A stretch of 64,000 bases of DNA from Sporosarcina beigongshangi (GTDB lineage: Bacteria; Actinomycetota; Actinomycetes; Actinomycetales; Micrococcaceae). The stretch lies in NCBI RefSeq assembly GCF_016820535.1, contig NZ_JADHDY010000003.1:124001-188000 (forward strand), read 5' to 3'. Shown in pieces: positions 26,543-36,603 of this stretch; position 1 is the stretch's first letter; the number at the start of each line of letters is the position of its first letter. The notes beneath the pieces were generated by a model. It worked only from the letters and a program-made list of their open reading frames with translations. It did no database searches and had not been told where the DNA came from. Made by a program: the position numbers and the translations under genes.

Positions 26543-26592
26543 TCTCGCAGCAATGGCTGGATTTTCCGGAACCTTCTCGCAGCAATGGCTGG
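26543..26592. repeat. Two direct copies of TCTCGCAGCAATGGCTGG
   Basis: TCTCGCAGCAATGGCTGG occurs at 26543-26560 and again at 26575-26592, each followed by a T-rich stretch. It belongs to the GCTATCGCAGCAATGGC family seen at 2647-2848. The 218-bp gap 26516-26733 contains no gene. Confidence 0.75.
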
Positions 26593-26733
26593 TTTTTCTG
26601 CGATGCTGTCGCACTGCCCGGCACGGCGCCGGAACGCGGCGGCACGCTGGAAGGTGGGCTGCCGCCGTCGGACTTTGGGCAGGGAATGCCGGGAGGCTGG
26701 CCCGGACAGCCGTTCCAGCGTAGATTACGTGTC

Positions 26734-27450
26734 ATGGCGACTAACCAGCTCTCGGTCCTCATCAACGCCGATGCCGAACAGGTCTGGCTCATGCTCCGCG
26801 AGCCGGCACGCATTGCGCAGTGGCACGGCTGGGACATGGACGGCCTGGACGAGGAAATCCGGCAGGTCTACGACTCCAATGTGGTCGAAAGCGGCGACCA
26901 CCTGCGCCTGACGCTGGAAATGGGCGATGTCTTTACGTTGGAACCGCGGCCCGACGGTACGCTGCTGACCATGACGCGCGGCGTGGCAACGGGCGAATGG
27001 GCCAAGTACGACTCCGACATCACCGAGGGCTGGACCATGTTCATCCAGCAATTGAAGTTCGCCCTGGAACGGCACCCGAAGACGGCGCGGCGCACGTTTT
27101 ACGTTGACGGTGCCAGCGCCGCGAACTCCAACCTGTGGGACGCCCTGGGCATCGACACAGGGTGGCTGCCGGATCCGGGGGAGGCCTACACGGTCACACT
27201 GAACACGGGCGCCACGCTGTCGGGCAAGGTGTGGTACCGCACTGACACGCAGCTGGGCTTGACGGTGGAGGACTACGCCGAGCATGGCGACGGGCTGCTC
27301 ATCCTGGCCCGGCAGTCGCCGCTGGAGGGCATCCGCAAGCATCCCGGAGCGCAAATCATCGCGTCGACGTATGGGCTGGGCGCCGCGGACTTTGATGCGA
27401 TCGCCAGCCAGTGGGACACGTTCATGGAGACCCACTTCCCGGATGAATAG
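26734..27450 (+). CDS. SRPBCC domain protein
   Basis: The 238-residue protein starts LSVLINADAEQVWLMLREPARIAQWHGWDMDGL, the typical START-like beginning. A second unit (TRRTFYVDG-like to VWYRTDTQLGLTVEDY) may be another half-domain. The ligand or role is unknown. The start ATG 26734 lies 7 nt after a perfect -10-like TAGATT (26721-26726) and has no Shine-Dalgarno: leaderless. The long open frame upstream runs through the repeat region and is not coding. Confidence 0.78.
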   Translation: MATNQLSVLINADAEQVWLMLREPARIAQWHGWDMDGLDEEIRQVYDSNVVESGDHLRLTLEMGDVFTLEPRPDGTLLTMTRGVATGEWAKYDSDITEGWTMFIQQLKFALERHPKTARRTFYVDGASAANSNLWDALGIDTGWLPDPGEAYTVTLNTGATLSGKVWYRTDTQLGLTVEDYAEHGDGLLILARQSPLEGIRKHPGAQIIASTYGLGAADFDAIASQWDTFMETHFPDE

Positions 27451-27476
27451 GGTGCCGGTGACTGCGGGGCGTTCCC

Positions 27477-27536
27477 AAAAACTGGCGACTCACCTGATGC
27501 CGCGTTCGGGAAAAGGGCCGCTTATCTGATGCCGCG
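27477..27536. repeat. AAAACTGGC...CTGATGCCGCG direct repeat
   Basis: Two consecutive units of about 27 bp (27477-27504 and 27511-27536), each starting AAAA and ending CTGATGCCGCG. A related unit, AAAACTGGCC then GTGATGCGGCG, lies at 43374-43399. The 157-bp gap between the SRPBCC gene and tgt has no gene. Confidence 0.6.
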
Positions 27537-27607
27537 TCGGGAGGAACAGCAGGAGGGCTTGGACACCTTCGAACCCGCGTCCCGGCAAAGACTGGCAAAA
27601 TGGTTGA

Positions 27608-28987
<1,380 letters not shown>

Positions 28988-29001
28988 CCCATAAGGGAAG
29001 T

Positions 29002-29053
29002 GCGACGGCGGCACCTGGCTGAGGCGACAAGCCCACCCGGGTGCCGCCGTCGC
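29002..29053. terminator. Hairpin after tgt, CGACGGCGGCACC family
   Basis: GCGACGGCGGCACC (29002-29015) and GGTGCCGCCGTCGC (29040-29053) are perfect 14-bp arms. It is located 14 bp after the tgt stop, so a terminator role is likely, and it is a member of the dispersed hairpin family also found at 35419, 37538 and elsewhere. Confidence 0.7.
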
Positions 29054-29090
29054 CGCTTAATGCCGAAGCAAAAAGTCATTCTGCAACTGT

Positions 29091-29116
29091 GATTGCAATT
29101 TGCGAGTTTTGCAATC
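29091..29116 (+). promoter_or_regulatory. Palindromic operator upstream of RpiR regulator gene
   Basis: GATTGCAA (29091-29098) and TTGCAATC (29109-29116) are perfect arms around a 10-bp spacer, 11 bp before the regulator's start codon, overlapping the presumed promoter (CATAAT 29116-29121). The region is unusually AT-rich for this genome. It is a good candidate for the site by which the RpiR protein controls its own gene and possibly the amidohydrolase/transporter genes. Confidence 0.6.
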
Positions 29117-29127
29117 ATAATTGCATA

Positions 29128-30039
29128 GTGATGCAGATAACACCACCAAGACCCGCCAATTCCTCCCCGGCCGGCCGCACCCGCATGGAACCCACAGGCC
29201 CCGGCCTTGACTGGCTGGATGACATCATGGCCGCCGCCAGCCTCCCCAAGGCACAGCAGCGTGTCGCCGAGGCCATCGCGAGGAATCCGCAGCTGGCCTC
29301 CTACGCGGAAATCGCCGAGGTGGCCGCCCGAGCAGAGGTCAACAGTTCCACCGTGGTGCGCACGGCGCAGTCTCTGGGTTTTGAAGGCTGGCCCGATCTG
29401 CAGCGGGAATTGCGGTCCCGCTATCTCGCCAAGATCTCCTCCGAAGACACCCTGGTGGAGCACGGCAGCCACCCCAGCCCGCTGAGCGCGGCGCTGGCCA
29501 AGGACATGGAAAACCTTCGCCTGACATTGGACGCCAACGCGCCTGAAGAAGTGGAATCCGCCATTGCCACGCTGGCCGCGGCACGTTCCATCCTTGTTGT
29601 GGGGCACGGTTCCTATGCCGCCCCCGCCAGCGTCATGGCGCATCTGGGCGCCACCATGGGCTACCCCATCAGCTTGGAGAGCCGAGGCGGCGTGCACCTG
29701 GTCACGGCCACCAACCGGCTGGGCCCGGGCGACGTGCTGCTGGTCATCAACATTTGGCGCTCCATCCGCCAAATGGTCGCCGCCGTGGAATCCGCACACC
29801 AGGCCGGTGCCACGGTGATCTTGATCAGCGACATGCGCCGGGGCAGATTGGCCGCGATCGCCGAGCACCTGCTGATTGTCCCATCGGAGGGAATTGCGTT
29901 CTTCCAGTCCGTCACGGCGGCAACCTCGGTGGTGTACGCCCTGCTGGCGGGGATGCAGTCGGCCCATCCGGCACGCAGCCGGGAAGCAATCCGCCGCTCG
30001 CAGCAGCTCTGGAAGGACCTCGACATCCACCTGGAATAG
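29128..30039 (+). CDS. MurR/RpiR-family transcriptional regulator
   Basis: The protein, about 303 residues, has an N-terminal HTH_6 domain (LPKAQQRVAEAIARNPQLASYAE... VNSSTVVRTAQSLGF, about residues 38-85). A C-terminal SIS sugar-isomerase-like domain follows (SILVVGHGSYAAPASVMAHL; GDVLLVINIWRS; ATVILISDM). RpiR regulators sense small phosphorylated or amino-sugar metabolites. I place the start at GTG 29128, 6 nt after CATAAT, with ATG 29131 as the alternative; the longer ORF start lies upstream of the operator. An M20 amidohydrolase and a DUF3100 transporter follow on the same strand. Confidence 0.88.
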   Translation: MMQITPPRPANSSPAGRTRMEPTGPGLDWLDDIMAAASLPKAQQRVAEAIARNPQLASYAEIAEVAARAEVNSSTVVRTAQSLGFEGWPDLQRELRSRYLAKISSEDTLVEHGSHPSPLSAALAKDMENLRLTLDANAPEEVESAIATLAAARSILVVGHGSYAAPASVMAHLGATMGYPISLESRGGVHLVTATNRLGPGDVLLVINIWRSIRQMVAAVESAHQAGATVILISDMRRGRLAAIAEHLLIVPSEGIAFFQSVTAATSVVYALLAGMQSAHPARSREAIRRSQQLWKDLDIHLE

Positions 30040-30107
30040 CCGGCACGTGTCGTCAGGCACACCGGTTCCGGCACCCGCAAACCGCACAAGCCCCCAAGGA
30101 AACATCC

Positions 30108-31340
30108 ATGCATTCTGAAGAATCAAGCAGCACACAGAACGGCTTCCATACGGAGCTGGCCGACGGCGTCGGGCATTGGCGTGACAAGGTCCACGCCCTG
30201 GCACGCACCATCCATGCCAGCCCAGAGCTCTCCTTTGAGGAGACCCGGGCCTCCGCCGCCATCGTTGAACTGCTGCGCGAGGGCGGATTCAGCGTCGAGA
30301 CAGGCACGTCGGGACTTCCGACGGCGTTCACCGGCACCGTGGGCAGCGGGGAACTGGTCGTGGCTTTGTGCGTCGAGTACGACGCCCTGCCGGAAATCGG
30401 CCACGCCTGCGGCCACAACCTGATTGCCGGGGCTTCCGTGGCCGCGGCACTGGCGCTCGCCCCGCTGGCAGACCGCCTGGGAATCACGCTCAAGGCCATC
30501 GGCACCCCCGCCGAGGAGCACGGCGGCGGGAAGGCGCTCATGCTGGAGGCCGGCGCATTTGACGGCGTGGGGCTGGCCCTCATGGTCCATCCGGTCCAGG
30601 ACGGCGTCACCTACAACCCTGCCGGCACCAGCGCCCAGGCGGTCGGCCGCTACCGGGCCACGTTCACCGGCAAGGCTTCCCACGCCGCAGCGGCACCCCA
30701 CCTCGGCGTCAATGCCGCCGACGCCGCCGTCCTGAGCCAAGTCGCAGTGGGCCTGTTGCGCCAACAGATCCCGGCCGACCACAGGGTGGCAATGTATGTG
30801 GCCGAGGCGGGGCACGCCACGAACATCATCCCCGAACACGCTGTCGTGGAGTTCGAATGCCGGGCTTTTACGCTGCCCGAATACGAGGCCCTGCTGCTGC
30901 GGGTGCGCAACTGCTTCGAGGGCGCCGCCCTGGCCACGGGAACCGGCTTGGCCATTGAAGCAACGGAACCGCTGTACGAGCCGCTGCGCCAGGACGACGA
31001 CCTGGCGGCCAACTGGACGCGTGCCATGGACTTCTTTGGCAAGGACATCTCCCCCGCCGCCGGGCTGGCCGGCGGCTCCACCGACATGGGAAACATTTCC
31101 CAAGTCATTCCCAGCCTTCACCCCTGGCTGAGCATCCCCGGGGCAAAGGCTTCCATCCACTCACACGACTTTGCAGCGCTGGCCGACACACCGGCAGCCT
31201 ACGGTGTCATGTTTGAAGCGGCCACGGCCCTGGCCTGGACAGTGGCGGACGCAGCTGTCCAGCCGAAGCAAAGGAGCCGTTTCATCGACGCCGCCCACTC
31301 GCCGAACCCTGCCCGGGCAACCATGGAAATCGAGGACTGA
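30108..31340 (+). CDS. M20-family metallo-amidohydrolase (AbgB-like)
   Basis: A 410-residue di-metal amidohydrolase/peptidase. Metal ligands are in IGHACGHNLIAG (about residue 100) and the catalytic Glu pair in TPAEEHGGGKAL (about 140); HAAAAPHLGVNAADAAVL is the dimerisation-domain start. It resembles p-aminobenzoyl-glutamate or indole-acetyl-amino-acid hydrolases that remove an amino acid from an N-acyl conjugate. The start is ATG 30108 with CAAGGA. It lies between the RpiR regulator and a transporter whose start is 4 bp downstream, so the substrate is probably imported by that protein. Confidence 0.87.
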   Translation: MHSEESSSTQNGFHTELADGVGHWRDKVHALARTIHASPELSFEETRASAAIVELLREGGFSVETGTSGLPTAFTGTVGSGELVVALCVEYDALPEIGHACGHNLIAGASVAAALALAPLADRLGITLKAIGTPAEEHGGGKALMLEAGAFDGVGLALMVHPVQDGVTYNPAGTSAQAVGRYRATFTGKASHAAAAPHLGVNAADAAVLSQVAVGLLRQQIPADHRVAMYVAEAGHATNIIPEHAVVEFECRAFTLPEYEALLLRVRNCFEGAALATGTGLAIEATEPLYEPLRQDDDLAANWTRAMDFFGKDISPAAGLAGGSTDMGNISQVIPSLHPWLSIPGAKASIHSHDFAALADTPAAYGVMFEAATALAWTVADAAVQPKQRSRFIDAAHSPNPARATMEIED

Positions 31341-31344
31341 CAGC

Positions 31345-32709
31345 ATGAAGAACCGCACCGCACCGGCCAAGGCCGGCATGAAGGAAACCCTGCCCATCGC
31401 GCTGCTGGCCCTGGTGATTGCCGTCGCAGTGCAGCTCATCGGCTCAGCCAAGCTCAATGTCGGCATTGGTTCCATCGTCATCTTCCCCATGGTCTGGGGT
31501 TTGATTGCCGGGCTTTTGGTGTCCATTCAAAAATTCAAGCCGCTGGGACTGAACCTCCAACGCGTTGCCGCCGCCCTGGTGGGCGTTGCGGTCATGCTGC
31601 TGGTGGCGCGGCTGGCGTTCAACATCGGCCCCAGCCTGCCCGTGTTGGTCAAGGCCGGGCCTGCACTGCTGCTGCAGGAGGTGGGGCACCTGCTGGGCAC
31701 CGTATTCCTGGCCCTGCCGCTGGCTGTCCTGCTGCGCATGGGCAAGGCCACCGTCGGTGCCACATTCTCCCTGGACCGTGAGCCGTCCTTTGCCATGGTC
31801 TCGGAAAAATACGGCCCGGACTCCGACCAGTACCGCGGAGTCCTGGCCATGTACGTTTTCGGCACCCTCTTCGGCGCCGTGTTCATCACGCTGCTGACCT
31901 CGCTCGTGGCCAACTGGAACATCTTCAACCCGCTCGCCCTGGCCATGGGTGCCGGTGTGGGCTCCGGCTCGATGATGGCCGCCTCCGCCGCGAGCATCAT
32001 TGACGCCTACCCGGCCGACGAACAGGCCATCCTGGGCATGGCTGCCGTGTCCAACCTGATCACCACCATCCTGGGCGTCTACGTTGGCTTGTATGTTTCG
32101 CTGCCGCTCGCGGACAGGTTCTACCGCCTGCTGACGCGCAAGCGCACCGCCGCCGCCCCCGCAGAGACCGTGGTCGCCGCCGGGGGTTCCGCAGCCCCGT
32201 CCGCGATGGTGGAAGAGTCCGAGGACGCCGTCAACCGCGACTTCCGGGAGAAGTTTGCCGCCTCCTCGGTGGAAGTGAAGCTGCCGCTGTGGCTGTCCCT
32301 GGGCGTCTTGACGGTTCTGGGGCTGGGGACGGCGACGGTCGCGGCCAAGGGCTTCAACTGGAGCATCGTTGGCGGCTACGCAGTCCTCATGGGACTTGTC
32401 CTGCTGGGCCTGTTCCTGGCCAAGGTGTCCCGCAAGGTGTCGGCCATCATCTGGATCACCACGATTGGCGCCTACGCTTCGAGTCCGTGGTTCTTCGCGG
32501 CGGAACCCCTGACCAAGCTGGTCTCCTCCGTTGACTTTCTGTCCATTGCCACCGTAATGCTCACCCTGGCCGGCCTGTCCCTGGGCAAGGACGTACCACT
32601 GTTGAGAAACATCGGCTGGAAGATCATTCCGGTGGGACTGGTGTCCATCACGGCCTCATTCCTGCTGTCGGTGGTCATCGCGGAGTTCGCTCTCGGATAT
32701 TGGGGCTGA
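31345..32709 (+). CDS. DUF3100-type membrane protein, probable transporter
   Basis: The 454-residue protein has about 11 predicted hydrophobic helices in two halves, separated by a hydrophilic cytoplasmic loop (about residues 262-310). Glycine-rich, helix-breaking segments such as AMGAGVGSGSMMAASAASIID resemble those of transporters. DUF3100 proteins are often encoded beside M20 amidohydrolases. It starts 4 bp after the amidohydrolase stop, so the two are in one operon, presumably importing its substrate. The transport function is an inference. Confidence 0.75.
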   Translation: MKNRTAPAKAGMKETLPIALLALVIAVAVQLIGSAKLNVGIGSIVIFPMVWGLIAGLLVSIQKFKPLGLNLQRVAAALVGVAVMLLVARLAFNIGPSLPVLVKAGPALLLQEVGHLLGTVFLALPLAVLLRMGKATVGATFSLDREPSFAMVSEKYGPDSDQYRGVLAMYVFGTLFGAVFITLLTSLVANWNIFNPLALAMGAGVGSGSMMAASAASIIDAYPADEQAILGMAAVSNLITTILGVYVGLYVSLPLADRFYRLLTRKRTAAAPAETVVAAGGSAAPSAMVEESEDAVNRDFREKFAASSVEVKLPLWLSLGVLTVLGLGTATVAAKGFNWSIVGGYAVLMGLVLLGLFLAKVSRKVSAIIWITTIGAYASSPWFFAAEPLTKLVSSVDFLSIATVMLTLAGLSLGKDVPLLRNIGWKIIPVGLVSITASFLLSVVIAEFALGYWG

Positions 32710-32715
32710 GCCGCC

Positions 32716-33399
32716 TCACGGCTGCCGACCGGTCTGCCGGGCCGGCAGCCGGCCCGGCTCCACAAAGCCACTCTCATAGGCGGCAATGACAGCCTGCACC
32801 CGGTCCCGCACGCCGAGCTTGGCCAGAATTCGGGCCACGTGCGTCTTCACGGTGGCCTCACCCAAAAACAGCTCGGCCGCAATTTCCGCATTGGAGCGCC
32901 CGCCCACCAGCAGGCGCAACACCGTCTGCTCCCGTTCCGTCAGCGACGCCACCGCAGCTGTCGGGACCACGCCCGCCGGCATGCGGACAAACTGTTCGAT
33001 CAGCCGCCTGGTGATCGCCGGAGCCAACAGTGTCTCCCCGCCCGCCACAACCCTGACCGCATGGACCAGCTGCTCCCGCGGCGCATCCTTCAAAAGGAAA
33101 CCGCGCGCACCGTCGCGCAGCGCCCGATAGACGTATTCGTCCAGGTCGAAGGTGGTCAGCACCAGGACGGCGGTGCGGGTGTGGGCCTCGGCCATGCGGC
33201 GGATGCTTTCCAGGCCGTCCATGACAGGCATCCTGATGTCCATCAAGACCACGTCGGGCTGCAGTTGCGCCACGAGCGCCAGCGCAGCCCTGCCGTCGGC
33301 GGCCTCGCCCACCACCTCCAGATCCGGTTCCAGGTTCAGCATCAGCTTGAAACCGTCCCGGATGAGCTGCTGGTCGTCCGCCAGAAGGATGGTGGTCAC
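32716..33399 (-). CDS. NarL/LuxR-family response regulator
   Basis: A 227-residue protein with a receiver domain (acidic pair D8/D9 in LLADDQ, phospho-acceptor D54 in VVLMDIRMPVMDG) and a C-terminal GerE HTH (LTEREQTVLRLLVGGRSNAEIAAELFLGEATVKTHV in parts). The GTG start at 33399 overlaps the stop of the sensor kinase gene (GTGA), so the pair is co-translated. The target genes are not evident; the only close gene likely under its control is the membrane protein at 34724. Confidence 0.9.
   Translation of the reverse strand: MTTILLADDQQLIRDGFKLMLNLEPDLEVVGEAADGRAALALVAQLQPDVVLMDIRMPVMDGLESIRRMAEAHTRTAVLVLTTFDLDEYVYRALRDGARGFLLKDAPREQLVHAVRVVAGGETLLAPAITRRLIEQFVRMPAGVVPTAAVASLTEREQTVLRLLVGGRSNAEIAAELFLGEATVKTHVARILAKLGVRDRVQAVIAAYESGFVEPGRLPARQTGRQP
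32736..32758. terminator. GC-rich inverted repeat at convergent gene ends
   Basis: GCCGGGCCGGC and GCCGGCCCGGC are perfect 11-bp arms with a one-base centre inside the last codons of the response regulator, 27 bp from the end of the convergent DUF3100 gene. It is a possible bidirectional terminator; no T-run. Confidence 0.4.
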
Positions 33400-34574
33400 G
33401 GCCGGGCCGCGATCCCGGCCTGCGCGGCGGAACTGGGCGCTGTTGCGGGGACGACGGCGGTCACCAGCCATCCGCCGTCGGCCTCCGGACCAGCGGCAAA
33501 GGTGCCACCGAGCTGCCGGACGCGTTCGCCCAGCCCGCGCAGACCGTAGCCTTTCGGGGATTCCGCCGCCACGGCCACGGCACCGGGTTCATTGCGGATC
33601 TCAAGCTGCACGGCGTTCCCGGCCGGGATCAGCAGGACGCCGGCGGCAACGGGCCCGGCATGCTTGAGCACGTTGGTCAGGGACTCCTGCACCACGCGGA
33701 ACAGCACCAGGCCGGCGGCCGGGGACAGGTCCGGAAGGCCGGCATCGATGCAGCCGGTGACTTCCAGCCCCGCCAGTCTGCTGCTGTCCAGCAAGGTTTG
33801 CAGATCCGCCAGCCCCGGGCTCCCCGCAGCCCCGCCGTCCCCGCCGGCCTCGCCGTGCAGCACGTCCAGCATCGTCCTGATCTCGGCCAGCGATCCCCGA
33901 GCCGTGGCATGGATGGCGGCCAGGGGTTCCCGCGCCAGCTCGGGGGCGCTGTCCAGCGCCGCACCCGCCGCATCGGCCTGGACGGCGATCACACTCATGC
34001 TGTGCCCCAGGACGTCGTGGAGTTCACGGGCAATGCGCAGCCGCTCCTCCGCGACCGCCAGCCGGGCGGCGTCGAGCTCATGCTGCTGCTGGTGGCCCAG
34101 GCGCCCGCGCCAGATCCGGGCCGCGCGGCCCAGCAGCCAGGTCCCGCCAAACAGCAGGACGATGAACAGGTAGTCGGGCCCGTCCGCCAGCCACTCCCCC
34201 ACGAGCAGCGCGGCCAGCAGCACCCCGCCGCCAACTGCGGCAAGCCCCTCCGTGCTCCATGCGGCCACCGAGTACATGGCCACGGCAAAGGCCACCAGGG
34301 ACCACAGGGTTCCCGGCGCCTGGGCCAGGGCAGCCTGGAAAAGGTTTGCTGAAGCACACGCCAGGGCAGGCACGAGCGGGGACTTCCGGCGCCAGGCAAG
34401 CGGGCCCGTCATGGCCACGGCTGCCGGCAGTGTCACGGCCGGCGGGCCCTCATCCGGCTTGCCCGCCAACACCGATGCCACGGCCACCAGCAGCAGGAGC
34501 CCGGCCAACACCGCATCCGCCGCCGGAATCCCTCCCGGCCGGGCGTTCCGCAATGCGGCGAGCCAGCGTGCCAT
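33396..34574 (-). CDS. Sensor histidine kinase (HisKA_3/NarL type)
   Basis: The 392-residue kinase has about five N-terminal transmembrane helices (residues 18-150). The dimerisation/phospho-acceptor motif ARELHDVLGHSMSVIAVQAD follows, with the conserved His of ELHD, and then an HATPase_c domain (FRVVQESLTNVLKHAG for the N box, KGYGLRGLGERVRQLGG for the G box). It has no large extracytoplasmic sensor, so it probably senses a membrane signal. The start ATG 34574 follows TACACT by 6 nt on the minus strand: leaderless. Confidence 0.9.
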   Translation of the reverse strand: MARWLAALRNARPGGIPAADAVLAGLLLLVAVASVLAGKPDEGPPAVTLPAAVAMTGPLAWRRKSPLVPALACASANLFQAALAQAPGTLWSLVAFAVAMYSVAAWSTEGLAAVGGGVLLAALLVGEWLADGPDYLFIVLLFGGTWLLGRAARIWRGRLGHQQQHELDAARLAVAEERLRIARELHDVLGHSMSVIAVQADAAGAALDSAPELAREPLAAIHATARGSLAEIRTMLDVLHGEAGGDGGAAGSPGLADLQTLLDSSRLAGLEVTGCIDAGLPDLSPAAGLVLFRVVQESLTNVLKHAGPVAAGVLLIPAGNAVQLEIRNEPGAVAVAAESPKGYGLRGLGERVRQLGGTFAAGPEADGGWLVTAVVPATAPSSAAQAGIAARP

Positions 34575-34723
34575 GCCCCCAGTGTAGAACCGTCGGGAGT
34601 GCGCCGTCCTCCCCCATTTGGCGGATGCCGGGCCCAATTTTCACCCGCCTGGCGGACGCGCCGGGCACGGATGGGCGGCCATGCTGGAGCCCTCACTTCA
34701 ACTCGATGGAAAAGGTGGTTCCC

Positions 34724-35413
34724 ATGAACATCCCCTGGCTCACCCGAACGGTGGCCGCAGCCAGCATGACGGCGGGCGCGGGCGCACTCATTGCCGGCAA
34801 CCTGCTGGCACTGGCCAACCAGCCCGACAGCGGCACCTTCGCCGCCACCCTCTCGATGGTCGCCGGCCACCGCACCATGTGGCTGCTGGCTGCCTGTCTT
34901 GCCGTCGCCGGGCCGCTGCTGTGGGTTCCGGGCGTCCTGGCGGCCCCGGCAGCCGCCCCCTCGCGCGGACGCACGCTGGCCGTTGCCGGTTCACTGCTGC
35001 TCGCCACCGGGCTTGCCGTCGGCGTGGGGCATTTTGCCCTGTTCTTTGGCCTGCTGGGTGCCGGGGCGGGCAGCGGCCTGCCGGCGGACATCGTGGAACA
35101 AATGGTCACGGCGGAGGACAGCTACATCCTGGGCAGCATCATGCTCTGGGTGTTCCTGGCCGGGCTGGTGCTGGGGACGCTGCTGCTCTCACTTGGCCTC
35201 AGGGTGGCGCAGGCCGTGCCGGTCTGGGTGCCCGTGGCGGCCGTGGTCTTCGCAGTCACCACCTTTATGGGCGGCCCTGTCGCGACAGCGGCTGGCGCCG
35301 TGGCGGCACTGGCCACGTTTGTGCCCATGGCCTGGGCGCTCCTGCGGGTGCCGGGCGCGGCCGGGACCCGGCCGGAGGGCACCCCGGCCCGGCCGCGGGA
35401 GCACCACGGTTAA
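34724..35413 (+). CDS. Integral membrane protein of unknown function
   Basis: A 229-residue protein with about six hydrophobic helices (for example TAGAGALIAGNLLALANQ; LLAACLAVAGPLLWVPGVLA; GSIMLWVFLAGLVLGTLLLS). It ends with a Pro/Arg tail. It is divergent from the sensor kinase gene, 149 bp away, and may be a target or partner of the two-component system. ATG 34724 has AAGGTGG upstream and is preferred to ATG 34706. I do not recognise the family. Confidence 0.7.
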   Translation: MNIPWLTRTVAAASMTAGAGALIAGNLLALANQPDSGTFAATLSMVAGHRTMWLLAACLAVAGPLLWVPGVLAAPAAAPSRGRTLAVAGSLLLATGLAVGVGHFALFFGLLGAGAGSGLPADIVEQMVTAEDSYILGSIMLWVFLAGLVLGTLLLSLGLRVAQAVPVWVPVAAVVFAVTTFMGGPVATAAGAVAALATFVPMAWALLRVPGAAGTRPEGTPARPREHHG

Positions 35414-35418
35414 ACATC

Positions 35419-35468
35419 CGACGGCGGCACCCGGGTGGGTTTTCCAGCCCACCCGGGTGCCGCCGTCG
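35419..35468. terminator. Perfect 21-bp hairpin, CGACGGCGGCACCCGGGTG family
   Basis: The arms 35419-35439 and 35448-35468 are exact reverse complements with an 8-nt loop TTTTCCAG; each arm holds the self-complementary CACCCGGGTG. It lies 5 bp after the membrane protein stop and faces the convergent transporter gene, followed by AAAAAAG at 35474-35480. It is the best-preserved copy of the dispersed hairpin family in this window. The gap 35414-35562 has nothing else. Confidence 0.8.
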
Positions 35469-35562
35469 AACGTAAAAAAGCCTTTTGGACTGTGCTTGTG
35501 GAAAGGGTCGGCGGCCTACCGCCGTCGCTTTCCGCAATCGCCGTCCTCAACGATGTCCAGGC

Positions 35563-36321
35563 TCACGCTGGCACGTAGGACGGCTCGTGGCGCTTGAACC
35601 AGGAAATCAGCCAGGCCGTGACGGGGATGAGCGCGTACTGCACGCCCACCTTGTACACAAAGCCCACCAGCACGTAGTTGGCGAACATGCCGAAGCCCGC
35701 AATGCCAATGACGGGGGCCGCGACGGTACAGAAGATCAGGGTGTCCAGGAACTCGCCGGCGCCGCTGGAACCCATGAGCCGCATCCAGAGCTTCCGCTCG
35801 CCGTGGTGGGCCTTGAGCCGGACCATGATCCAGGAGTTGACGGTCTGGCCGGCCAGGAACGCCAACAGGCTGGCCAGCACAATCTGCGGCACCGGCCCCA
35901 GTGCCTCGGTGAGGGCGGCCTGCTTGGCCACACCGTAGTCGTCTGTGAAACCGGGAAGTGCAATGATCACCCAGTAGCAAAGGGAGGCGAAAATGGACAG
36001 GGCAAAGGTGGTGAGAATGGCCTTGCGGTTGACCTTGAAGCCGTACAGTTCACTGATCACGTCGCCCAGGATGTACGCGAAGGGGAACAGGAAGAATCCG
36101 CCGTCGGTGATGATGGGGCCAAATTGCACCCCCTTGGAGGCGCCGATGTTGGACAGGATCACAATCACGGCCATGCACGCGAGAAGGATCCCGAAGAAGG
36201 GGCTCCCGACGGCGGCAAAGGCGGCACCGGGTGTGGGGGCGGCCGTCGTGGTTTTCCCGGTCTCTGGACCGGTGGTGCTGGGAGGGGTTGCCGAAGCGTT
36301 GCTTTGCAGCGGGGACGTCAT
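35563..36321 (-). CDS. YhhQ-type queuosine precursor transporter
   Basis: The 252-residue protein has six membrane helices and family signatures: VILSNIGASKGVQFGPIITDGG, FPFAYILGDVISELYGF, and FLDTLIFCTVAAPVIG. VUT/YhhQ proteins import preQ0/preQ1 or related queuosine precursors, matching the tgt gene 7 kb upstream. A Thr/Pro-rich N-terminal extension of about 40 residues precedes helix 1. I take ATG 36321 as the start; an ATG at 36357 in the same frame is possible and neither has a clear ribosome site. Confidence 0.88.
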   Translation of the reverse strand: MTSPLQSNASATPPSTTGPETGKTTTAAPTPGAAFAAVGSPFFGILLACMAVIVILSNIGASKGVQFGPIITDGGFFLFPFAYILGDVISELYGFKVNRKAILTTFALSIFASLCYWVIIALPGFTDDYGVAKQAALTEALGPVPQIVLASLLAFLAGQTVNSWIMVRLKAHHGERKLWMRLMGSSGAGEFLDTLIFCTVAAPVIGIAGFGMFANYVLVGFVYKVGVQYALIPVTAWLISWFKRHEPSYVPA

Positions 36322-36603
36322 GGGTCTCAAATTTCTTTGTCTAAGTGGTTCGCTCATGCCGCACCCGCAAGGGCCCGGCCGGCTGTATTATCACTGGGCC
36401 CGTCTGCACCCGGGCCATGAACCATTCTGCCACGGCGCCGCAACACCTCCCTCCCGACTGCGTCCCGCGGCCGCGCCGCAGCCCGCCTGCGCCTGCCGCA
36501 AAAGCAAACTTTCTTCCCGCGGGCCCGGACAGTCGGGGACGGGACGCGTTAGGCTGAAGCGAACGTCGAGTGCCATTGCACGGGAAACCGAGGAGTTGCT
36601 CAA

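Noticed and set aside
36322-36603. A preQ1 riboswitch upstream of the queuosine precursor transporter
   Set aside because: I looked for the preQ1-I and preQ1-II core motifs in the 282-bp gap and did not find a convincing one; the stretch shows only GC-rich sequence and no gene.
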